Position numbers and translations under genes: made by a program | Notes under the pieces: model-generated | What the model saw: the letters and a program-made list of their open reading frames with translations, nothing else | What the model was told of the DNA's origin: nothing | The model's database searches: none | NCBI GenBank assembly: GCA_963800475.1 | Contig: CAWDAZ010000001.1 | Coordinates: 817,442 to 881,441, forward strand | DNA: 64,000 nt | From: Palsa-465 sp963800475 | GTDB lineage: Bacteria; Actinomycetota; Thermoleophilia; Solirubrobacterales; Solirubrobacteraceae | Direction: 5' to 3' | Shown: in pieces, positions 50,898 through 61,463 of the stretch | Position numbering within the stretch: the stretch's first letter is position 1 | Layout: each line of letters begins with the position of its first letter

Positions 50898-51547
50898 AAG
50901 CCGATCTGAGGCGGGGAATCAGCCCGCCGGCGACCGGCTCGCGCTCATGGCGGAGCGGAACGTCCGGAATGTCGCCAATGCGGTCGCAGGCCGTCCGGCG
51001 GGTAGAGCACGGATGAGATCGTCCGGAGGAGTGCCGGATTCGGCGCAAGGGAGAAGCTATCCGCGCGTCGAGCAGACGACCGGATGTAGCCCGGAGCAGG
51101 TGTCTGAGCAGAGTGCTCCTTTCGTGGCGAAGCGCTCGTGCGAGAGCGACGATCCGAACCGGGATAGCGATCGTCCGGACGAGCCGACTCAGGTGGCCGC
51201 TATCGGCGACCAGCAGCTACCTCGCGGCCGCGGCTCAGGTGGCCGGTGTAGCGGCGTTGCGGGCACCGGAGGCCGCTGGGCCCAGATGGCCGCTTCCGAC
51301 AGACAGCAGCCAGCTCGAGCTCGGCGCTGGCTGCTCGCTACACCCCGATTGCTTGCTGATCGGCAGCACCTGATGCGCGCTTCTGGCGAGGAGCGGGTGC
51401 TGGACCAGTTCGCCGCGGAGACCTGCTGTGCTGCCCACGCGGTGCTGGCGAAACCGGGAACGCAGCGGCGAGGCTAGCGAGCAGGTCCACGTTGAGGAAC
51501 GCGTGGCAGCTGCATGAAGCTCCGAATATCAGGCGGCCGGCGTCGGC

Positions 51548-53347
51548 CTACAAGCTGGGGACCATTGCCAGGGCGGCGTGAAATGCGGCACGGTTCCGGC
51601 TGTTGGGGTCCCTACCGAGCTTCACGGCGCGCGCAGCGATCTGACGAATGCGTGTGAGCGTCACGGGTACCGCTGAGAGCTCCGGGGGAAGGCTCTTCAG
51701 TCCGGAGGCCCGCAGGGCTGCTGGCGCGTTCTCAAGCACAGTCGTGGCGGCTGGATCGGCCGGTGCTCGCTTCGCGGCCGTGATCCAGCGGCCCAGCAGA
51801 GCCTGCAACGTCGAGGACCACTTCAGCCCCCGGATGCTGGGCTCGAGCAGGACGAGTTGCCTCGTCCTGGTCAGCATCGAGGCAGTGATCGTCAGCGGCC
51901 GGGCGGCACGTACGGTCCGCAGCGTCAGGCCCGGCCAGTGCGTGGCCGAAGGGGTGGTCGTTGCGGCCGCCGGCTGGCTCTCCGGAAGACCTCCAATCGG
52001 TTGCACGTAGGCGACCCACAGGGCGACGATCTCGCTCGCTTTAGCGCCGACGGGCGGCGAAACGAGCGGAACCCCGTAGTAGCGGAGTACGGCGACCGAG
52101 TAGTCGGGCTTCACGATCACCAGGCGCGGCATCTGCGTGGGCGCGAGGGCATCAGCGGCGGCTCGCCAGTCGGTCCGCTGCAGCGCTGGCGATCGCTGCA
52201 CCTCAACGTTGACCGCCAGTCCGGCGACCAGGATCATGCCGAGCGCCACAAGCGCCCAGGCGCGGCGGTTGAGCGCCAGCATGCAGCCGAGAGCCAGAGC
52301 GAGGACCGGCCAGGCGGCAATTAGGTTGCGTTCGTTCACGCGGTCAAGCGGCGTTAGCGCGAGCAAGATGGGGATCACGATCGCCGCAACTCCGATTCCG
52401 GCCAGGACAGCCGGAGCGCGACGTCTTCGGTGGGCCGCGCTCGTCAGTCCGATCCCGAGCGCGCCGATCGTCCCCAGGAGTCCCAGTATCCACCAGGGGC
52501 CGTAGGGCTCCGCCGAGCTGGTGGAGATGGAAGAGATCAGCGCGGTGTTTGCCGTCAGCAGCTCTTTGGCGATGTGACCAACGCGAGTACCTAGAGGGAT
52601 CGCCGAGATCCATGCGTTGCCGCCGCGGGCATCCTGGGCGTGGGCGAGGGGGACGAGCGCCAGGCCAATGGCGATCACCGGCAGAAACGCCATTGCTACC
52701 CGTCCACGATCGGCGGGCATCAGCCAGATCAGCGCCACGAACTCAGCGGCGAGCAGGAAGGCGGCGAAGTAATGCGTCAGCAGGGCCAAGCACGAGACGA
52801 CGCTCCACCAGGCGAACGAGCCGCGGGTCGGCTGGCGAACTAGCCTGATTGCCATCCAGACGCTCGCTGCGCCGAGCAGCGCCAGAAGCGCATACGGACG
52901 GGCCTCCTGCGAGTACCAAACGAGCATGGGGTTGACCGCGACAAGGGCGCCCGCGATGACGCCCGCACGCTCAGAGACGGCCTCTCGGGCCGCAGCCCAC
53001 ACCACCACCACCGTCGCCGTGCCAAATAGTGCGGAGAGCGACCTCAGCCCAAACTCAGTCACGCCGACCGGACGGGTCCACAGCCACGCGATCAGGTGAT
53101 AGAGAGGCGGCGAGGACTCCCAAGCTCTGACCCCGTCGACCACATGCCAGAAGGACCCCTTGATCACCAGGGTTACGACGACCTCATCAAACCAAAAGCT
53201 CTGGTGCCCAAGCGCCCAAAAGCGCAGCACCGCACCGATGGCAACCAGGACGCAGATCGATGAAAGCGCGCGCACCCGCGCGCCTCGCGGCCTCACGTCC
53301 ACGCGAGTAATCGCCGCCACGCCGCCGGATCGCACAGCCCGCTGCAC
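51548..53347 (-). CDS. Membrane glycosyltransferase (GT-C, PMT/ArnT-like, family 39)
   Basis: The 599-residue protein has about ten membrane segments and the GT-C features of mannosyltransferase/ArnT-type enzymes: 'GHQSFWFDEVVVTLVIKGSF' with the catalytic Asp in the first outer loop, 'ESSPPLYHLIAWLWTRPVGV' and 'WYSQEARPYALLALLGAASV'. It transfers a sugar from a polyprenyl phosphate outside the membrane. The C-terminal 150 residues are soluble. It is downstream of a GT2 enzyme on the same strand (84 bp gap), so both may serve one surface polysaccharide. Confidence 0.85.
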   Translation of the reverse strand: MQRAVRSGGVAAITRVDVRPRGARVRALSSICVLVAIGAVLRFWALGHQSFWFDEVVVTLVIKGSFWHVVDGVRAWESSPPLYHLIAWLWTRPVGVTEFGLRSLSALFGTATVVVVWAAAREAVSERAGVIAGALVAVNPMLVWYSQEARPYALLALLGAASVWMAIRLVRQPTRGSFAWWSVVSCLALLTHYFAAFLLAAEFVALIWLMPADRGRVAMAFLPVIAIGLALVPLAHAQDARGGNAWISAIPLGTRVGHIAKELLTANTALISSISTSSAEPYGPWWILGLLGTIGALGIGLTSAAHRRRRAPAVLAGIGVAAIVIPILLALTPLDRVNERNLIAAWPVLALALGCMLALNRRAWALVALGMILVAGLAVNVEVQRSPALQRTDWRAAADALAPTQMPRLVIVKPDYSVAVLRYYGVPLVSPPVGAKASEIVALWVAYVQPIGGLPESQPAAATTTPSATHWPGLTLRTVRAARPLTITASMLTRTRQLVLLEPSIRGLKWSSTLQALLGRWITAAKRAPADPAATTVLENAPAALRASGLKSLPPELSAVPVTLTRIRQIAARAVKLGRDPNSRNRAAFHAALAMVPSL

Positions 53348-53431
53348 AGTGTTACTGCCGATCGAAGGCGAGGCTGGCCTGTACTTGATCCTGCCCGGTT
53401 GTGCGCATGGTGCGAGGCCGTCGAGCGGAAA

Positions 53432-55057
53432 TCAGTGAGCGGTTGTCACATAGACGATGGCCATGACGGCGACCGCACCCACGATCAGGATCTGCGTGAA
53501 ACGCTCGCGGCTTGTGCTCAACGTGGAGCTGATCAGCCGTGACAGCAAAATGGTGACGGCCACAACCGCGATCACCAGTGGCGCGGATGCCAGCTGGTGC
53601 GTGAGGTCCGCGCTGAGCAGGGCCAGGATGCTCACGCCAAAGGCGATCAGCGTCGGTAGAAGCAACCAGGAAAAGCGAGTCTGGCTCGCTTTCTCGGTGG
53701 CTTTCGCCCACACACGACTCGCCGTGCGCCGATCGTGGAGAAGTGCCTTGACTGTTCCGAGCGCGTAGACAGGAGAAAGGAAGAGCCATTGACGCGTCAT
53801 GCTCAGCGTCTTGGCGGGACTCAAGAACATGAAGAACAACGCTGCGACGCTGAGGTAGTACGGAGCTGCGTGAGCAAAGTACGTGAGTGGAGCCGTGGAT
53901 GCGCCGAGCAACGCGTCCTGTAGGAGCAGCGAGATCGCTGGCGCGAGCACGAACACAGCTTGGGCAACCGCTACCAAGTAGCTGCTGGTTGTCTGAAGGT
54001 AGTGCAGTCGCTGGCGGGCGGTCAGGCCCCGCTTCATCAGCGGCGTATCAAAGAACAGGATGCGCAGGCTGTCGATCGCGTAGCGCAACCGCTGCAGCGA
54101 CAGCTCCGCCGTGGTTCGTGGGGCGATCCCGATGCTCAGCGGACGCGGATGGTAAACACTCTTCCAACCGGCGGCGTGGAGCTGATATGTCGTGTAGAGG
54201 TCCTCGACCAGGTTCCATTCGGAGAATCCGCCGATCGCCTCCAACGCCGAGCGACGATAGACGGTCGCGTTACCGCACGAAAAAGCGGCATTGGCGGCGT
54301 CCTTGGCAGGCATCATGTAACCGTAGAAGAAGGGCTGCGCGTTGTGCAGTACGTCGCCCTTGTCCAAATGAAACAGCTGCGGAGTAGTGACCACTGCGAC
54401 GTCGGGGTCTGAGAAATAGCCCAACATCTCATGCGCAAACAGCGGATCCGCGACGTGGTCGGCGTCGAACACGGCCACAAGATCGCCCGTCCCGACAGCC
54501 AGCCCAAAGTTGAGGTTCCCGGCCTTGCCACGCTTTCCGCTGGTTCTCGTGACGCAGTGCACGGAATAGCGGGACGCCAGCGCCTCCACCTCCCGCCAAT
54601 TCTCCTTTCCTGCGATCCGCCCATCGTTGAGCACGAGAACCCGATGCGGATAGCCGATGGCCAAGGCCGCCTGGAGAGTGGCTTCAAACATCGCCACCGG
54701 CTCGCCGCAGACGGGCAGCAACACATCGAGAGTTCCCCGCGGCACACCCAACGCGCCGTCGCGGATCCTGGGAGACCACAGCGCCCAGGCCGTCAGAACA
54801 ATCCCCGTGAACGCTACCGCCTCGACGCTCCAGAACAGAAACGCCATTCCCGTCTTGGGCATAACGGTCAGACGCCACCCCACGAAACTGAGACCACAGA
54901 CGCCTGCCGCCGCGCCAGCAAGGCGTGCCCCTAGCTGGCGCCACCTCCCCAGCCCCTCGAGCCGGCGATAGCGGGGCGCGCCGGCTGGAGGCTCAGAGCG
55001 GGTCACCTCGCTCCCGATCCGCGACGGATAACTGATACGAGGGGAAAGGTCAGGCAT
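53432..55057 (-). CDS. Membrane glycosyltransferase family 2 (cellulose synthase-like)
   Basis: The 541-residue protein has two N-terminal membrane helices, a GT-A domain and several C-terminal helices, as in BcsA-type processive synthases. Motifs: LLPVCGEP, 'VLNDGRIAGKENWREVEALA', DxD in AVFDADHVADP, 'GGFSEWNLVEDLYTTYQLHA' with the ED base, and a Q-x-x-R-Y motif (QRLRYA) in place of QxxRW. There is no PilZ domain. The product polysaccharide is unknown. Confidence 0.87.
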   Translation of the reverse strand: MPDLSPRISYPSRIGSEVTRSEPPAGAPRYRRLEGLGRWRQLGARLAGAAAGVCGLSFVGWRLTVMPKTGMAFLFWSVEAVAFTGIVLTAWALWSPRIRDGALGVPRGTLDVLLPVCGEPVAMFEATLQAALAIGYPHRVLVLNDGRIAGKENWREVEALASRYSVHCVTRTSGKRGKAGNLNFGLAVGTGDLVAVFDADHVADPLFAHEMLGYFSDPDVAVVTTPQLFHLDKGDVLHNAQPFFYGYMMPAKDAANAAFSCGNATVYRRSALEAIGGFSEWNLVEDLYTTYQLHAAGWKSVYHPRPLSIGIAPRTTAELSLQRLRYAIDSLRILFFDTPLMKRGLTARQRLHYLQTTSSYLVAVAQAVFVLAPAISLLLQDALLGASTAPLTYFAHAAPYYLSVAALFFMFLSPAKTLSMTRQWLFLSPVYALGTVKALLHDRRTASRVWAKATEKASQTRFSWLLLPTLIAFGVSILALLSADLTHQLASAPLVIAVVAVTILLSRLISSTLSTSRERFTQILIVGAVAVMAIVYVTTAH

Positions 55058-55092
55058 GTCGGTTCAGGCTCTGTCCGTTCTTCTGTGTAGGC

Positions 55093-55112
55093 ATGAGTCG
55101 AAGGAGACTCAT
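55093..55112. repeat. 7-bp inverted repeat upstream of the decayed transposase
   Basis: ATGAGTC-GAAGGA-GACTCAT, perfect. It lies 160 bp before the IS256-type remnant and 36 bp upstream of the GT2 start on the other strand; it could be an operator or an element end. Confidence 0.3.
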
Positions 55113-55273
55113 GTCCACGACGATTCCACCAGGTTGGATGAGACCTCGGAGCAGCGGGATAGCGCCGGCGTGGCGCGGAGCGAGACCGTAGGTCGAGCGC
55201 AGCGACGTGCTGGCGCTGCGCGCGGTCCGGATCCCGCCCAGCTGCCGAGGAGGTCAAGGCTCTGCTCCTGACG

Positions 55274-56390
55274 AGTGATCGACGAATTGCTTGCCGGGTC
55301 TCGGACCGAGCAGGAGATCGCCGGCCCGGGCGGCTTGTTGGGCTAGCTCACGAAGCGGCTGGTCGAGCGGGCGATGGAGGTCGAGCTGACCGATCATCTC
55401 GGCTATGAGCCGCATCAGGAGCCGCCGGGCGGCTCGGGCAATACCAGGAACGGGGCGACGTCGAAGACGTTGATCACGGAGAGCGGCGAGGTTCGGACGA
55501 CACCCCGCGGGATCGGGGCGGGACGTTTGAGCCGCAGATCGTCAGAAAGCGCCAGCGGCGGTTCGAGGGGTTCGACGACAAGATCCTCGCCTTGTATCCC
55601 GGGGGCTGTCGACGCGGGATATCGAGGCGCACCCGAGGAGATCTACGGGGTCAAGGTCGGCGCGACTGATCCGAAGGTCACCGACGCGGTGATGGACGAC
55701 GCGCGGGCGTGGCAGACGGCGCTGGAGGACGTCTACCAGTCGTGTCCTCGACGCGCTGGTGCTCAAGATCGCGACGGCGGCAGCGTTCAGCGCAAGGCGT
55801 GTTACTGGCGATGGCGATCATATGGACGGCGAGCGCGAGGTTCTGGGATGTGGTCAGGCAACGAGGGCGCGAAGTTCTGGATGCAGGTCTGACGACTCAA
55901 GCAGCGCGGGGTTCAGGACATCTGATCGCGTGGAGGGCTCAAAGGCTTCGGAAGCGATCGAGGCGTTGTTCGAGAACGACGGTGCAGAGGTGCATCGTTC
56001 ACCTCATCGCCACAGCTGCGCTACGTGCGCGCCGGCAATACGACGCCGTGGTCAAGGACCTCAAGCCGATCTACAGCGCGATCGACGCCGAGCAGGCGCT
56101 GCTGGCGCTCGAGAGCTTGGATGAGAAGTGGGGTGAGCAGCTGCGGTGATGGGGAGGTGTGGGGGACGCGTGGGAGCACGTGATCGCGTTATGGGCTATG
56201 AGCGCGAGGTGCGCGGGTGATCTACAGCACGAACGCGATCGAGGCGCTCAACCGCCAACTACGCAAGGCGCTAGGAAGGGCAGTTTCCGAGCGAGGACGC
56301 CGCCGGAGTTGATCTACCTCGCATCCAGAAGCCGGCCAGTGGACCGGACGCGCGGGTGGACGAAAGCGTTACTGCGTTAAGATGCAATTG
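55274..56390 (+). pseudogene. IS256-family (mutator) transposase, heavily decayed
   Basis: Pieces in all three plus frames line up in order with IS256-type transposases: 'LLAGSRTEQEIAGPGGLL' then an in-frame TAG, 'LTKRLVERAMEVELTDHLGY', 'TLITESGEVRTTPR', a D region near 55745, 'KFWMQV', 'VKDLKPIYSAIDAEQALLAL', STNAIEALNRQLRKAL in another frame, and an end 'TRGWTKALLR'. At least six frameshifts or stops are present. No clear terminal repeats remain. It ends against the 3' end of the acyltransferase gene. Confidence 0.85.
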
Positions 56391-56396
56391 GAGAGA

Positions 56397-58724
56397 TCAC
56401 GCCGCGCGGAACGCGGACCGGAATGGTTGCGTCATCTCGCGCGCGTAGGTGCCGGTGATGTGCCCGTAGATGTCGACATAGACGACAGTGTTGCCGACCA
56501 CCAGGGGACACTCGTCGTGGTAGCAGAACCAGCCGCGGGTCTTGATGAGACCGAAGGCACGGCTCAGCCCGGAGGCCTGGGCGAGTTCGTCGTTGAGCAA
56601 AGTCCTCGCCGGATCGATGGTGTCGGTGCAGGTTCGCATGGTCGCACGGGGCGCCAAGAGGCAGTTGACCGGATCCTGGCTGATGCCCTCGTCGTCGGCG
56701 ATCAAGATCACGTGTTTGGAGTACCTGCCGAGAGTGGTGGCGACCTGGCTGATCGCCGTCCGAACCGCCTCGGCGGCATTGCCCTGGAATCCGCCGTACA
56801 TGGTGCCCATCAGGATGACCGAGGGATGCAGCGCCTGGACCTTGCTCAGGGCCCACTTGTACCAGGCCGAGCAGTATGAGTTGTGCGCCAGCCATCGCGG
56901 CATGGCATAGGAGAAGGAGAACAGCTTCGCTGAGAGGCATTGCCACTTGATCAGGGGCACGACCGCCCAACCGTCCTGCTGTGCCATGCCGAGAATTGCC
57001 GGCATCCACATCTCCGCATGTGAATCACCGAAGACAAGAATTGTCCGTCGGCTTGCGACGTCCCCGAGGCGGCACACCTGGCTGCTCGTTTGCATGATGC
57101 CCTCCGCCGTGCAGCGCGACGGAGACCGAAACGTCGACAGGTTGCCCACCGCTGGCGCCAGCGGCGACGGCAAAGGTGCCGCGCGGTTTGCGGCTTGCAC
57201 TGCAGCCACCACTGCCGACAGTGTGAGGCTGTCCGCGCTGGCGTATCCCTGCGGGACCTTCGCTCCGCCGGAGTATGCGGCTTGGGCCGCCGCCATGTCC
57301 GGGACCGAACTCGCCGTCCGGGCGGCCACCTGCAGCGCGTCTTCCTTGTTCGTGATCGAGTTGATCGACACGCCGGCAACCAGCAACACCGTCAGGACAC
57401 AGGCCGGCCAGAGGAGCAGCGGCTTGATCACGCCTGACCACTCCGCGCGGCGCAGAGGGTTCTCGAAGAACCGGTAGGTCACGATCGAGACGAGAACTGC
57501 GGCGAGCAGGATCCCCAGGTTCACGCGGAGCGAGAGGGAATGACCCTCGTACTGCGCGGCCAGGATCAGCATCGGCCAGTGCCACAGGTAGATCGTGTAG
57601 GACCGGTCGCCGATGTACCGCATCGGCGCGGTTGACAGCAGCCGCGCGGCATCCCACCGAGCCGTCTTTGGCGCGATTCCGGCGCCGATCACGAGCGCCG
57701 CGCCCACGCAGGGCAGTAGGGCAGCAGAGCCCGGGAACGGGGTGGCGGCCGAGAACAACACCGCGCTGGCCAAGATGCATGTCAGACCCAACCACCCGAA
57801 CACGGCCGCGGGGTTCCGCGGGAGCCGCGCGAGCTTCGGGGTGAGGACTGCCAAACCGGCACCGAGGGCCAGCTCCCACGCCCGCGCCGACGTGGAGAAG
57901 TACGCCGCCACGGCCAAGCGGTGGGTGAGATAGATCGACCACCCGAGCGAGGCTCCCCCCGCGACGGAGATCACCGCCAACAGCGCGGAGACCCGCCGTC
58001 GGCTCGGGATGCCAGTTTGCGTGCGTGCCTGGTAGGAACGGCGCCGCAGCGTGAACGAGACTCCGAAGAGCACGACCACCAGCACCACTGGCCACAGCAG
58101 ATAGAACTGCTCTTCGACGGACAACGACCAGAAGTGCTCGATCGGGGATGGCGCCTGGGCCTGCTGGAAGTAATCGGTCCCCTGCGCGGCGAAGCGGATG
58201 TTTGCGACAGAGAGCGCCGCCGAGATGCTGTCGAGCAGGACCTGCTTGGCACGTACGAAGTTGAGCAGGTGGTAGGCAACCAGATCCGTCGTCACCAGAG
58301 TCAAGCAGGCGACTGGAAGGATCCGCCGGGCCCGGCGCGCGTAGAACTCTCCGATCCTCGCCACCCGCCCCCGCCGCTGGCGGCACGCTCCCGAGAGTAA
58401 GAGTCCCGTGATCAGGAACCCAGAAAGAACGAAGAACACGTCCACGCCGATATATCCGCCCTGCAGAAAAGGCACACCAGCGTGATCAAGAACGACGAGC
58501 AGAACCGCGATGGCACGCAGCCCTTGGATGTCGTTGCGGTGCCGCAGGTTGCCGAACAAGCCCGAGCTGCCGCTCGCGGGCCCATGTGACAGAACCCGCC
58601 CCTCACCCACCGCCACCGCAGTCAATGGCGCCAAGCTCGATCTCCTCCTGCCATGTGGAGGATCAACCCTATCGCGAGGGGACCTACTTCGATTTGCGCT
58701 GCCGCCCAATCCAGTTTTGACCAT
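56397..58724 (-). CDS. Acyltransferase 3 with C-terminal SGNH domain (OafA-like)
   Basis: The 775-residue protein has an acyltransferase-3 membrane domain ('NDIQGLRAIAVLLVVLDHAG', 'GGYIGVDVFFVLSGFLITGL', 'IEHFWSLSVEEQFYLLWPVV') with about ten helices, followed by an SGNH hydrolase domain outside the membrane with Ser in ILVFGDSHAEMW and the late Asp/His in 'VVYVDIYGHITGTYAREM'. It O-acetylates surface polysaccharide or peptidoglycan. The ATG at 58724 gives a basic N-terminal extension of about 55 residues; a GTG further in could be the true start. Confidence 0.88.
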   Translation of the reverse strand: MVKTGLGGSANRSRSPRDRVDPPHGRRRSSLAPLTAVAVGEGRVLSHGPASGSSGLFGNLRHRNDIQGLRAIAVLLVVLDHAGVPFLQGGYIGVDVFFVLSGFLITGLLLSGACRQRRGRVARIGEFYARRARRILPVACLTLVTTDLVAYHLLNFVRAKQVLLDSISAALSVANIRFAAQGTDYFQQAQAPSPIEHFWSLSVEEQFYLLWPVVLVVVLFGVSFTLRRRSYQARTQTGIPSRRRVSALLAVISVAGGASLGWSIYLTHRLAVAAYFSTSARAWELALGAGLAVLTPKLARLPRNPAAVFGWLGLTCILASAVLFSAATPFPGSAALLPCVGAALVIGAGIAPKTARWDAARLLSTAPMRYIGDRSYTIYLWHWPMLILAAQYEGHSLSLRVNLGILLAAVLVSIVTYRFFENPLRRAEWSGVIKPLLLWPACVLTVLLVAGVSINSITNKEDALQVAARTASSVPDMAAAQAAYSGGAKVPQGYASADSLTLSAVVAAVQAANRAAPLPSPLAPAVGNLSTFRSPSRCTAEGIMQTSSQVCRLGDVASRRTILVFGDSHAEMWMPAILGMAQQDGWAVVPLIKWQCLSAKLFSFSYAMPRWLAHNSYCSAWYKWALSKVQALHPSVILMGTMYGGFQGNAAEAVRTAISQVATTLGRYSKHVILIADDEGISQDPVNCLLAPRATMRTCTDTIDPARTLLNDELAQASGLSRAFGLIKTRGWFCYHDECPLVVGNTVVYVDIYGHITGTYAREMTQPFRSAFRAA

Positions 58725-58864
58725 GCGAGCCGTCCGCGGCCACCTGCTTCGCTCGTGCTCGCGACGCTATGCGCCCTTCAGCCGCCCGTTTCGCTTCGCG
58801 CGGATTTCGCGCAGCGGCGATGAGTCGTGTCGGGCTCGGCCGGGACAAAATTGTTCAAGCTGTG

Positions 58865-59428
58865 ATGGGAATGAACGGCAAGCCGGCTGCTCAGCACAGC
58901 GAGGGTGCGTCGAGGCGGTCCGTCGTGCTCGTGACCGGCATGTCAGGCAGCGGAAAGTCGACGGTGCTCGCGGAGCTGAAGCGCCGGGGACATCGCGTCG
59001 TGGACACCGACGATCCCGGTTGGATCGTCGAGACCCACTTCGCCGGCGGCGTTGAGCCGGTCTGGGACCTCGACCAGATCAGGGCGCTCATTGACGGCCA
59101 CCGCAGTGGCTGGCTCTTCATCGCCGGCTGCGTGGCCAATCAGGGCGCGGTCTACGACCGCTTCGACACCGTCGTGCTGCTGAGCGCGCCGGCCGAGGTC
59201 CTCCTCGATCGGGTCGCCGACCGGGGCAATCCGTTCGGAGCCACGGCGGAAGACCGGACGAAGATCGCCAACGATCTGGCCGCGTTCGAGCCGCTGCTGC
59301 GTGCGGGTGCGGATCACGAGATCGTGACAGCGGCGCCCGTCCACGAAGTCGTCGCCGAGCTCGAACACGTCGCTCGCTGTGCCGGGCATCCTGACTCGCT
59401 TCGATCACGCCGCGTGCATCGCGCTTGA
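58865..59428 (+). CDS. P-loop kinase-like protein (shikimate/dephospho-CoA kinase fold)
   Basis: The protein (187 residues from 58865) has a Walker A motif in VVLVTGMSGSGKSTVLAEL, a substrate-Asp segment 'GHRVVDTDDPGWIVETHFAG', 'GWLFIAGCVANQGAVYDRFD' and a lid-like DRVADRGNPFGATAEDR. This is the nucleoside-monophosphate/shikimate kinase fold; AAA_18-like proteins of this type have unknown substrates. Start is uncertain (58820, 58865 or 58871 are in frame). Divergent from the acyltransferase. Confidence 0.75.
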   Translation: MGMNGKPAAQHSEGASRRSVVLVTGMSGSGKSTVLAELKRRGHRVVDTDDPGWIVETHFAGGVEPVWDLDQIRALIDGHRSGWLFIAGCVANQGAVYDRFDTVVLLSAPAEVLLDRVADRGNPFGATAEDRTKIANDLAAFEPLLRAGADHEIVTAAPVHEVVAELEHVARCAGHPDSLRSRRVHRA

Positions 59429-60108
59429 CTCGCTCAGCGTCGCGCATAGCGCGGCAACCGTGCACCCGCCAGATCCGGTGCTAGCTGACTTTCAGCTAGC
59501 GGTTCGTACGTAGGCGGCGCCCGGCGACGAACTTGAGGTGGCTCCTATCGGTTCGGAACCAGCGATCGAACGGCGACGCCCCCGCGTAGCCGCTTCGCCG
59601 CGACTGCGGCCAGAGGGAGCGCTGGACCCGGGTAGCTGCTCCGGGCCGAATGCGGCTACGAGGGCTGTGGCGCGCCGACGATCGCATTCGCGATCCAGGA
59701 GTCCCTGACCGGGAGCGTTTTGCCACGAAGGCAATCGCCCGCTGAGCAGCAGCCAGGGCATCGACATCGTGGCTCGTTTGCGTCGCAGGCGGTAGCGTTG
59801 CTCCGGGTCGGGGCCGCAGACTTCCGGATCGTCGGGCTCGAGCAGCAATCTCCTGACAGCGATGAGACTGCTGGTCATCGTTCCGGAGCGGTCATCTCAG
59901 TCGGGCCGTCACCAGTGACTGCATCGCCCGGGTGGAGCAGAAGCCGAACCGACGGCACCGACGTCAAGCGAGAGTGCTGGCTCGCGCAGGAAGGGGCAGC
60001 GACGTGACCGGCGATTTTCGCGACGGCGAGGCTGGTTGGTGGTAGCCTGAAGGTCGGTGTGGGGCGCCGCGGCATTGGAGGCTGTGATGGGACCCAGAAC
60101 GAGGTTGT
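59429..60108. other. Gene-poor stretch before the Ig-like protein gene
   Basis: No gene I can support. A 128-codon minus-strand frame (59492-59878) has Arg/Ser-rich sequence without family features. The hairpin at 59480-59500 is the only clear structure. Confidence 0.4.
59480..59500. terminator. Hairpin after the P-loop kinase gene
   Basis: GCTAGCTGA-CTT-TCAGCTAGC, a perfect 9-bp stem, 52 bp after the stop at 59428. No T tract follows. Confidence 0.4.
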
Positions 60109-61463
60109 TTGAGGTTCGGCTTCCCTCTGCCAGAGCGGCGGCTGGTGGGCCTGTCTATCGCGATTTGTCTCGCGACGGTTGCTCTGTGCGTGACCGCGTC
60201 GTCGGCTGAGGCGACAGGAAGTGGTGTCGTGTCGTCGTTCTCCTTTCAGCCGTCGGCGCTTACGGCCGGCGGCAGTCCGGATTTGACGACTGACATCAGC
60301 TTCTCCTACGCGGGAAGCGACAGCATCAAGAACGTCGCGATCACGCTCCCGCCGGGGCTGGTCGTGTCGCCGGCCAGTGTGCCTGCGACTTGCTCCTCGG
60401 CGCAGCTTGCCGCTTTCAGCTGTCCCAGCGGGGCGCAGATCGGGAGTGGTACGGGCACGACAAACCCGAGTATCGGCACTGTGGACATCAAGCTCTACCT
60501 GATGCCCGCTCCTTCCGCGAGTGACATAGCGGGAATGGGGGCGATCCTCTCCGAGGGCGGAGTGTCGATCTCTTTCTCCGGCGCGATCGACAGCACGATG
60601 GTTGGTGGGCAGCCGGCGGTTGTGCTCAAGTTCACGAACATCCCGAACATGGTGTCTGGGGTGTCCGTTCAGGCCACCTCGATTCACCTGACGGTCAATG
60701 GTGTCAGCCAGAGTGGCGGTCGGTTCACGCGTATGCCGACGAGTTGCGGTCTCGCAACTACGACCCTGAGCGTCGACACCTACTCTGCGTCCGGGGACGG
60801 CAGTGGCAGCGATAGCTTCACGCCCACCGGGTGCGTCGCGCCGCCGCCGCCGAAGCTAACACCCACCTCCCTTCACGTGGGCTCCTCAGCCGACCCGGCA
60901 AGGACGGGGAAACAGGTGCTCTACACCGCGAAGCTCACCCCGGTCCCGGATGGCGGCACCGTGTCGTTCTCCGATAACGGACACCCCATACGCGGCTGCC
61001 AGAACCTACCTGTGGCCGCAAATGGGACCGTGACCTGCAAGGCCACCTACAAACACGCGGGGTCGCACACCATCCAGTCAGGTACGGCGGCGACACCAAG
61101 TTCGCCACCTCCATATCCAACCAGCTCAACCAGACCATCAAGCGCAAACACCCAAGCCGCACCACTGACAGCCCAGCCAAGCCGACGGACAGCCGCCCCC
61201 GACCACAGACTGCTGCTTCAGCACAAGCTTCTGATCTACTTCCCTCCCCGTCGAAACCGGGATCCACGCCGGAGACTGATGCTCTCCACAGTTGCGAGCG
61301 CTCGGCAAGACCTCAGGCGCGTTACTTCTCCGGACGACGACCAGCAGTCACGGCTCACCGGCGCTCTCCGGCGAAGCAGGAGACTCGCGCCCGCACCGGC
61401 TTGTCGAGTTTGGGCCCAAGGGGCAGCCGCGTTGGCGTGACTCGTATAGGCGTCGACCGGTAA
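60109..61463 (+). pseudogene. Secreted protein with Ig-like domain, frameshifted
   Basis: A TTG start at 60109 (GAGG four bases upstream) gives a signal peptide ('LVGLSIAICLATVALCVTAS', cut near SAEA), a beta-rich domain of about 200 residues ending in Thr/Ser-rich sequence, then a bacterial Ig-like domain 'VLYTAKLTPVPDGGTVSFSD' and 'GTVTCKATYKHAGSHTIQ'. At about 61077 one base seems lost: the current frame turns into low-complexity sequence to 61440, while the -1 frame continues the Ig domain (RYGGDTKFATSISNQLNQTI) and ends at 61463. Probably a cell-surface or adhesin-like protein. Confidence 0.7.

Larger units (their letters stand above)
50684..51547. other. Gene-free stretch with the tRNA-Val remnant
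   Basis: Apart from the tRNA fragment and the repeats at 50842-50897, I see no gene. A 265-codon plus-strand frame across it includes antisense tRNA and has no family content. Imperfect copies of a CAGRTGGCCGCT word occur at about 51190 and 51285. Confidence 0.45.

Noticed and set aside
50680..51477. 265-codon plus-strand frame after the HEPN-like gene
   Set aside because: Its start reads the antisense of the tRNA-Val fragment (GDAGLEPATP type artefact) and the rest has no protein-like features.
59492..59878. 128-codon minus-strand frame
   Set aside because: Arg/Ser/Gly-rich with no recognisable motif or start signal.
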